The notes below the pieces were generated by a model. It did not search any database, was not told the origin of the DNA, and saw only the letters and a program-made list of their open reading frames with translations. A stretch of DNA of 64,000 nucleotides from an uncultured Ramlibacter sp. (GTDB lineage Bacteria > Pseudomonadota > Gammaproteobacteria > Burkholderiales > Burkholderiaceae_C). The translations under genes were made by a program, and so were the position numbers. Of this stretch, positions 63,698-64,000 are shown in pieces. Every line of letters begins with the position of its first letter. The first letter of the stretch is position 1. The DNA is taken from positions 62,001-126,000 of the forward strand of contig NZ_CAKZHQ010000024.1 in assembly GCF_936925435.1 (NCBI RefSeq). The letters are read 5' to 3'.

Positions 63698-64000
63698 ACT
63701 CCGGGCTGCGGTGGCGTCCGTTCGCGGCGCTGACCGCGGCAGTCACCGCCGCGCACCTGCTGGTCCTGCGCGCCGTGCCCGACGCCTTGCGGCCCGCCGA
63801 TGCCCCGGTGCTGCGCCTGGTCACCCGCAGCATCGAGGCTCCGGCACCGCCCTCCATCGCCGTACCAGAGGAAAAGCGGCCCGTAGCCCCCGTCAAACGG
63901 GCGCTGGCAGCTACAAAATCAATAGCGTCAGGAGCCTCCCCGCCGGCAGCAGCCACGCCGCAGGAAGCGCCGGCAACGCCGGTGCCGGTGGCGGCCGACG
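63694..64000 (+). CDS. Membrane-anchored protein with Pro/Ala-rich region (partial, DUF3108-like?)
   Basis: Starts at 63694 on the IclR stop (ATGA) and is cut by the right edge after about 102 residues. One N-terminal hydrophobic segment (FAALTAAVTAAHLLVLRAV) is followed by a Pro/Ala-rich stretch (PAPPSIAVPEEKRPVAPV). This architecture occurs in TonB-like and DUF3108-type envelope proteins of the family. A micro-repeat at 63909-63926 is in frame. Identity unproven without the C-terminus. Confidence 0.55.
   Translation, partial: MNSGLRWRPFAALTAAVTAAHLLVLRAVPDALRPADAPVLRLVTRSIEAPAPPSIAVPEEKRPVAPVKRALAATKSIASGASPPAAATPQEAPATPVPVAAD
63909..63926 (+). repeat. Micro-repeat in the right-edge gene
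   Basis: AGCTACAAAATCAATAGC, related to AGCTATGAAAACAATAGC at 34555-34572, in frame within the Pro/Ala-rich region (codes ATKSIA). Low GC compared with its surroundings. Confidence 0.55.

Overview
The window reads as chromosome of a GC-rich betaproteobacterium, most likely Burkholderiales, family Comamonadaceae. Supporting signs are the strong G/C third-position bias, several orphan tripartite tricarboxylate transporter (TTT/Bug) receptors, a PhaM-type polyhydroxyalkanoate granule protein, and two copies of an 80-bp palindromic intergenic repeat plus AT-rich micro-repeats that I recognise from that family. There is no phage, insertion sequence, CRISPR array, rRNA or tRNA. It looks like a nutrient-scavenging region with dense, mostly co-directional operons and no gene-free stretch above about 250 bp.

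Left edge (1-4.5 kb): a truncated DUF1989 (urea-carboxylase-associated) gene diverges from a GntR/FCD regulator and an orphan BMP-family binding protein. SlyD, a trypsin-like protease and a small unknown gene follow.

Phosphonate locus (4.5-23 kb): a divergent pair of operons. The left-going operon is gntR-phnA-phnY-phnZ-like-EamA permease-FAD/GcvT oxidoreductase. The right-going operon carries an aminoethylphosphonate ABC importer (binding protein, ATPase, fused permease) and phnW, then a glutamine-synthetase-like ligase, a GNAT acetyltransferase, an iron alcohol dehydrogenase, a PuuD-like hydrolase, an aldehyde dehydrogenase and a HAD phosphatase. PhnW-PhnY-PhnA give the complete route from 2-aminoethylphosphonate through phosphonoacetaldehyde and phosphonoacetate to acetate and phosphate. 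The PhnZ-like oxygenase, the FAD/GcvT enzyme and the gamma-glutamylation genes go beyond that route and may widen the substrate range to N-modified or hydroxylated phosphonates. Two 12-bp operator-like sites lie between the operons.

Amide/ureide nitrogen locus (23.6-45.3 kb): about 22 kb with every gene on the plus strand. It encodes a second PuuD, three TTT receptors, a BAAT-like hydrolase, a LysR regulator, an AstE/aspartoacylase-like enzyme, allophanate hydrolase (AtzF), a NitT/TauT-type ABC importer, AtzG-AtzE-AtzH, and a BMP-type ABC importer whose genes are interleaved with formamidase and two isochorismatase-fold cysteine hydrolases. One of those hydrolases carries the biuret hydrolase signature. 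A GntR gene closes the run. Together this looks like uptake and stepwise hydrolysis of biuret-, triuret- or carboxybiuret-type compounds to ammonia and CO2. No cyanuric acid hydrolase (AtzD) is visible.

Right part (45.3-64 kb): a PhaM-FIST-VirK/YbjX operon; a copper-handling set (PCuAC chaperone, YcnI, TonB receptor, DUF2946, HupE/UreJ); an enoyl-CoA hydratase-like gene; a family-3 binding protein; a VOC protein; a trehalose operon (otsB-GH15-otsA); a STAS-like protein; an RTX/DUF4214 protein with a duplicated relic of its own 3' end; and a fumarylacetoacetate-hydrolase-family gene divergent from an IclR regulator. A gene cut by the right edge closes the window. All family assignments were made by reading motifs; no database search was run.
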